This document shows positions 15,274 through 18,139 of a DNA stretch of 18,139 nt, piece by piece. Within the stretch, counting starts at the first letter, position 1. Each line of letters opens with the position of its first letter. The translations under genes were made by a program, and so were the position numbers. The stretch is from DATFXF01 sp035258565 (GTDB lineage: Bacteria; Acidobacteriota; Terriglobia; Acidiferrales; UBA7541): assembly GCA_035258565.1 (NCBI GenBank), contig DATFXF010000049.1, positions 1 through 18,139 of the forward strand, written 5' to 3'. The notes under the pieces were generated by a model. The model ran no database searches and was not told where the DNA came from. It saw nothing but the letters and a program-made list of their open reading frames with translations.

Positions 15274-16395
15274 TTACAAACCTTGGGCAGCTCTCGCACC
15301 AGGCGTGGGACGTTTCATCAGGTCGAGGAACATCCGGTAGAACTTCTCCGTGTTCAAGTCCGTTTGCACAATCACCTGCCGCTCGCCCAGACCGGGTTGG
15401 TTACCCGCCGCCCACACCAGCGTGTCGCCATAGCCCGGGCCATGGTCGATGTTGCAATCCATGTAGAGCTGTTCTTGCTTGGTAATGATGCTGGGGTCGA
15501 GCCAAGCCGCGGCCGCCAACTCGTCCCACATGTACTCTTCGTCGGCCCACTTGGCAAGGTACTGCCCCACGGGCGTCTGCGCCTTGCCGATTTCCTCGAT
15601 CATCGCCTTGCGCAGCCGCGTCTTGATGGAAATGTCCACGGTGGTGACCGTGACCTTAGACCAAGGCGCCCGCAGGACGATGTGGGTGGCCTCGGGGTCC
15701 CACCAGAAATTGAACTCCCGGCGAATCGTGGTGGATTGCGCGGCCTGTTCACGGACTGGGGCAATGCTGCCGCCCATGACCACGAGCTCCTTCGCCAACT
15801 CCGTGAAGTGAGGATCGATCGCAATGGCCAGAGCAAGATTGGTCAGCGGCCCGCCAGCGTAGATGGTCACTTCGTGCGGGTACTTGTGCACCATGCGGAT
15901 CAGGAAGTGCGCAGCGTCTTCCTCGGCTGGTTTGGTGGTGGGGTTCCCCTCCGGCAGCGGCGGGACTTCAAATGGCCCGTAGTATCGACCGCGGTTCCAC
16001 GCACCGGGGTAGTCACCGACTTTCCATTCATTCCAGGCACCCTGGTAGATGACTCTCCCGTAAAGTTTTTCCCAACGCTTGATCTCCTCTTTGCTGTTGA
16101 TGAGCGGAAAAACCGCGCCGGGAACCACCGGGATGTCCGTTCGCCCGATGATCTCGAGCAACCGCAGTGTGTGGGCAACCTCCTCATCACGCCATTGGTC
16201 CCCGCTCACGACGGTAATTCCCAGCGTCTCGGTCTCGGGAGACTGAAGGAAGACCAGAAGGGACTGCATATCGGTGGTCGCTGGCCCACGGCAGTCCTGA
16301 TCAAAGATCACCTTGCGCTTGGGCTGAGCCGCGAGCGGTGGCACGAGCGCCAGGCCCAGCAGGGCGAGCAGCAAACTCAAAAGACGTGCACGCAT
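15274..16395 (-). CDS. Sec-exported inosine-uridine nucleoside hydrolase-family protein with altered metal motif
   Basis: This encodes 373 residues. A signal peptide is clear (MRARLLSLLLALLGLALVPP, cleavage near LAAQ at 21-24), so the protein acts outside the cytoplasm. The IUNH fold is supported by the N-terminal DQD (32-34), GGPLTNLALAIA (181-192), MGGSI, EFNFWWDPEAT (227-237) and MWDELAAAAWLDP (289-301). The family cleaves ribonucleosides to base plus ribose using a Ca ion. Two departures are visible. The usual DxDxxxDD loop is DQDCRGPATTDM, with a longer spacing and one Asp missing. The His before the late Ca-binding Asp is Trp (W290-D291). Activity may therefore be altered. GGAG lies about 8 bp before ATG 16395. 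First gene of the hydrolase-kinase-transporter unit. Confidence 0.87.
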   Translation of the reverse strand: MRARLLSLLLALLGLALVPPLAAQPKRKVIFDQDCRGPATTDMQSLLVFLQSPETETLGITVVSGDQWRDEEVAHTLRLLEIIGRTDIPVVPGAVFPLINSKEEIKRWEKLYGRVIYQGAWNEWKVGDYPGAWNRGRYYGPFEVPPLPEGNPTTKPAEEDAAHFLIRMVHKYPHEVTIYAGGPLTNLALAIAIDPHFTELAKELVVMGGSIAPVREQAAQSTTIRREFNFWWDPEATHIVLRAPWSKVTVTTVDISIKTRLRKAMIEEIGKAQTPVGQYLAKWADEEYMWDELAAAAWLDPSIITKQEQLYMDCNIDHGPGYGDTLVWAAGNQPGLGERQVIVQTDLNTEKFYRMFLDLMKRPTPGARAAQGL

Positions 16396-16448
16396 GGGAG
16401 GATCTCCAGATGGGATGGAGCCGGATCACCGGCTTCAGATCGCGTGTG

Positions 16449-16478
16449 CTTATAGTCGAAGCTGTCGAAGGCTGTCAA
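16449..16478 (-). promoter_or_regulatory. Near-consensus sigma70 promoter for the nucleoside hydrolase operon
   Basis: On the minus strand a perfect TTGACA (16478-16473) is followed by CTATAA (16455-16450) after 17 bp, or TATAAG (16454-16449) after 18 bp. The predicted start is near 16441, giving a leader of about 45 bp to ATG 16395. It is the strongest promoter in the window and separates this operon from qng1 upstream. The spacer contains the direct repeat TTCGAC (twice), a possible operator or coincidence. Confidence 0.75.
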
Positions 16479-16530
16479 GTTGAAAGGCCAGCATTCCAAA
16501 GCGGGCCCAGGCGACTCGTCGGCGAGCCAT

Positions 16531-17574
16531 CTAATACATGATCGTCTGCGTCAGGTGATGCGGCCAGTGGGTCGTATGGTAGTGGGTCCACAGCCGCGCA
16601 TCGATCTGAGGGATGATCACCTGGCGGTCCGCTGGGCGGAGCTTGTTGATCTCCTCGCGGAGCAGCGCGGTGGCATAGAGGGAATGTGCCCGGATCTCGA
16701 TCTCTTCCGCGCTATCCCGGGGAATCATCTGATAGCCATGAATGGCCTTCTCGAGTGCCGAGGAATAGCTTGTGATGCCCATCACGCGCAGCGCTGCCGG
16801 CACGATGTAATCAGCAAAGGCGGTCATTTTATCTGCGTCTTCAAGGCGAAAACCCCCGCAGCGGTTGAGCGAGCTGTACAGCATCCAGATGCTCAGCTGG
16901 GCCAGCTTGTAGAATTTGACCTCGTGGCCGTCCCAGCGACTGGTGTCGTTGAACCGCGGGAACTCCGCCACGAGCCTGTCGATCAACCCCTGGCCGCGGT
17001 CATAGAGCCGCGGCGAGCAGGCTCGCACGAAGTTGTGGAAATGACCGCTATAACTCTTCTCGAGCACTTGGCCTACTTGGTGGAGGATCTCTACGCGCTC
17101 GTCGAGCATGGGAAGCTCGATGTTGCCGCGGAAGATGTGCTCGAGGGCGGACCGGGTGACCTGGGCGAGATAGCGGCCCTCGAGCAGCGGAATGCCCTCG
17201 TCGAGCGCCCGCTTCATCGAGGCCAACAGGGCCTTGGAATCCGATGTGTGCCTGCCCTGGTAATCCACCTGGAATTTCACGTGGCTGGAAAAGTCGGTGA
17301 AGGCGAAGTCAATCGTGTTGGCCACCAGGATGAAGTCCACCGCTTGGTCGAGGTTCTGGTCGTACGGTACGCCAAACTGCGGCATGGGCAGTTCCTCGTA
17401 AGCCATCCAGGAGGCCACCGCCGCGATTTTTCCGAGATTTGTGCGAACGTGCCGCGAGGCGGAAATCACAGGCCGGAGGCTCCCGAGGACGGGGCTCCCG
17501 ATGGGTTTTGGCCAGCGAAGTGAGCGCCGACTACCGGCCCCGAGAGATCGTCCTTTCCTGCCGGCCGATCGCAC
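16531..17574 (-). CDS. qng1: Queuosine salvage protein, Qng1/DUF2419 family (queuosine-5'-phosphate N-glycosylase)
   Basis: This encodes 347 residues with no signal or membrane segment, so it is cytoplasmic. The family landmarks occur in order: VLGSLRPVI (29-37), FILVANTIDFAF (81-92), KRALDEGIPLLEGRYLAQVT (121-140), FRGNIELPMLDER (148-160), GHFHNFVRA (177-185), LVAEFPRFND (201-210), VKFYKLAQL (219-227), TAFADYIVPAALRVMG (251-266), EIEIRAHSLYA (291-301) and DARLW (325-329). Human QNG1 (C9orf64) has near-identical RALDEGIP, FYKRAQ, FADY and EVEIR blocks. The known family reaction releases queuine from queuosine 5'-monophosphate. Departures: FADYRxPQ reads FADYIVPA, and the terminal HRxRxIYY reads HHLTQTIMY. 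GTG 17574 is chosen because GGGAGG lies 7 bp upstream; the first 28 residues are a basic extension. It precedes the nucleoside hydrolase on the same strand, 135 bp apart. Confidence 0.9.
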   Translation of the reverse strand: MRSAGRKGRSLGAGSRRSLRWPKPIGSPVLGSLRPVISASRHVRTNLGKIAAVASWMAYEELPMPQFGVPYDQNLDQAVDFILVANTIDFAFTDFSSHVKFQVDYQGRHTSDSKALLASMKRALDEGIPLLEGRYLAQVTRSALEHIFRGNIELPMLDERVEILHQVGQVLEKSYSGHFHNFVRACSPRLYDRGQGLIDRLVAEFPRFNDTSRWDGHEVKFYKLAQLSIWMLYSSLNRCGGFRLEDADKMTAFADYIVPAALRVMGITSYSSALEKAIHGYQMIPRDSAEEIEIRAHSLYATALLREEINKLRPADRQVIIPQIDARLWTHYHTTHWPHHLTQTIMY

Positions 17575-17581
17575 CGCAAAA

Positions 17582-17587
17582 CCTCCC
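17582..17587 (-). promoter_or_regulatory. Ribosome binding site deciding the GTG start of qng1
   Basis: GGGAGG (followed by T) on the minus strand lies 7 bp before GTG 17574. No other in-frame start with a comparable site lies before the conserved VLGSLRPVI segment, so this decides the start despite the Arg-rich extension. Confidence 0.7.
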
Positions 17588-17619
17588 AGCCCCTGAAGAG
17601 AGCGCCGTCACGAGCCCGA

Positions 17620-17625
17620 ATTATA
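17620..17625 (-). promoter_or_regulatory. -10 box for qng1
   Basis: A perfect TATAAT on the minus strand gives a predicted start about 38 bp before GTG 17574. No good -35 is seen at 16-18 bp, so an activator may help. It lies in the divergent gap shared with the third CRTAC1 gene. Confidence 0.5.
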
Positions 17626-17642
17626 CCTACCTGGCGCGCAGC

Positions 17643-17672
17643 TTGCCGCTGCTCGGTCGATACCAATAGAAT
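17643..17672 (+). promoter_or_regulatory. Sigma70-type promoter for the rightmost CRTAC1 gene
   Basis: TTGCCG (17643-17648, 4 of 6) is followed after 18 bp by TAGAAT (17667-17672, 5 of 6). The -10 overlaps the ATG at 17671, so that ATG is probably not transcribed. ATG 17689 would then follow a leader of about 10 bases. Confidence 0.45.
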
Positions 17673-17688
17673 GGTGCCCGTTGTTTCC

Positions 17689-18139
17689 ATGCACTCTTTC
17701 CACGTGCGCCTCTTCGCGACCATTCTTGTCCTGAGCAGCTTGTCATCCGGAGGCCAACTACCTGCGCCTCTCGAAACTCGGTCGCCCAAACAGGCCAGCA
17801 AGAAGCGAGAGGCAAGGCCTGCTGCGCCCGTTCAGTTTGTGGATATGGCGCGGAAAGCCGGTCTGCGCTTCAAGCACTGGAACGGGGCCTCACCAGAAAA
17901 ATATGTCATCGAGACAATGGGTTCTGGAGTCGCCTTCCTGGACTACAACAATGATGGCTTGTTGGACATCTACCTCGTAAACGGCGGGGCGGTTCCCGGG
18001 CACCCAGCCCCTGGACCGATCCGCAACGCACTCTATCGCAACAATGGCGACGGCACCTTCACTGACGTTACCGACGAGGCGGGAGTCGGCGGCAACGGAC
18101 ACTACGGAATGGGGGTAGCTGCCGCCGATTATGACGGCG
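17689..18139 (+). CDS. CRTAC1-family FG-GAP repeat protein, N-terminal part (cut by window edge)
   Basis: An open frame of 150 codons runs off the right edge. It starts with a signal-like MHSFHVRLFATILVLSSLSS and a basic linker. The CRTAC1 opening FVDMARKAGLRFKHWNGA then leads to KYVIETMGSGVAFLDY, the first Ca loop DYNNDGLLDIYLVNG, and LYRNNGDGTFTDVT followed by DEAG. This parallels residues 34-110 of the 567-residue CRTAC1 protein (RYLPETMGPGVAFIDYDGDGWQDIFLVNG-type stretch) closely enough to call a paralogue. ATG 17671 is also in frame but overlaps the -10 box, so I prefer 17689; neither has an SD. It is divergent from qng1. What follows (further repeats, ASPIC/UnbV) lies outside the window. 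Confidence 0.87.
   Translation, partial: MHSFHVRLFATILVLSSLSSGGQLPAPLETRSPKQASKKREARPAAPVQFVDMARKAGLRFKHWNGASPEKYVIETMGSGVAFLDYNNDGLLDIYLVNGGAVPGHPAPGPIRNALYRNNGDGTFTDVTDEAGVGGNGHYGMGVAAADYDG

Noticed and set aside
15160..16455. A 431-codon plus-strand frame opposite the nucleoside hydrolase
   Set aside because: The minus strand has a signal peptide, IUNH motifs and a consensus promoter. The antisense product has no motif and would cross the hydrolase promoter.
16480..16530. Possible terminator after qng1 (GGCTCG/CGAGTC stem with CCGA loop on the minus strand)
   Set aside because: The stem is six pairs with one G-U, and no U-tract follows within terminator distance.
16480..17523. A 347-codon plus-strand frame opposite qng1
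   Set aside because: The minus-strand protein matches Qng1/DUF2419 over its whole length; the antisense frame shows no family features.

Overview
The window is GC-rich bacterial chromosome, densely coded on both strands. No tRNA, rRNA, CRISPR array or mobile element is visible. The best guess for the source is an Acidobacteriota-type soil or subsurface bacterium. The basis is the group of CRTAC1/ASPIC-UnbV (FG-GAP) propeller proteins, a membrane multihaem cytochrome c fused to TPRs, and secreted LolA-like proteins. This combination is common in that phylum, but the assignment is inference from gene content. The largest intergenic gap is under 200 bp.

Layout. (1) 1-996, plus strand: the 3' end of ispF (isoprenoid MEP pathway), then rlmB (23S rRNA methyltransferase). 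(2) 1059-1889, minus: acyP and apt as a two-gene unit, convergent with rlmB. (3) 2082-2918, plus: a secreted LolA-like protein. (4) 2915-11641, minus: an operon of a five-haem membrane cytochrome/TPR protein, a 567-residue CRTAC1 protein and a 1174-residue TPR-CRTAC1 protein. These three are linked by two ATGA start/stop overlaps. A HAD phosphatase follows 53 bp downstream. (5) 11817-13235, plus: an amidase-signature enzyme, divergent from the cytochrome. (6) 13248-16395, minus: a Sec-exported nucleoside hydrolase, a PfkB-family kinase and a ten-helix GRP/ureide-permease-like transporter, behind a near-consensus sigma70 promoter. (7) 16531-17574, minus: a Qng1/DUF2419 queuosine-5'-phosphate N-glycosylase homologue. 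(8) 17689 to the end, plus: the start of a third CRTAC1 protein, divergent from qng1.

Two possible systems stand out. The first is the cytochrome/propeller operon. It encodes a membrane-anchored c-type cytochrome and two exported proteins that each carry seven Ca-loop repeats, and one of these has a roughly 430-residue C-terminal region I cannot assign. Coupled translation suggests an envelope complex of unknown, probably redox-linked, role. The second is a nucleoside-salvage neighbourhood in which two different N-ribosyl hydrolase families (nucleoside hydrolase and Qng1) lie beside a ribokinase-type enzyme and a small-solute transporter. It could serve queuosine/queuine recovery or simple ribose scavenging. 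The sequence alone does not decide which.
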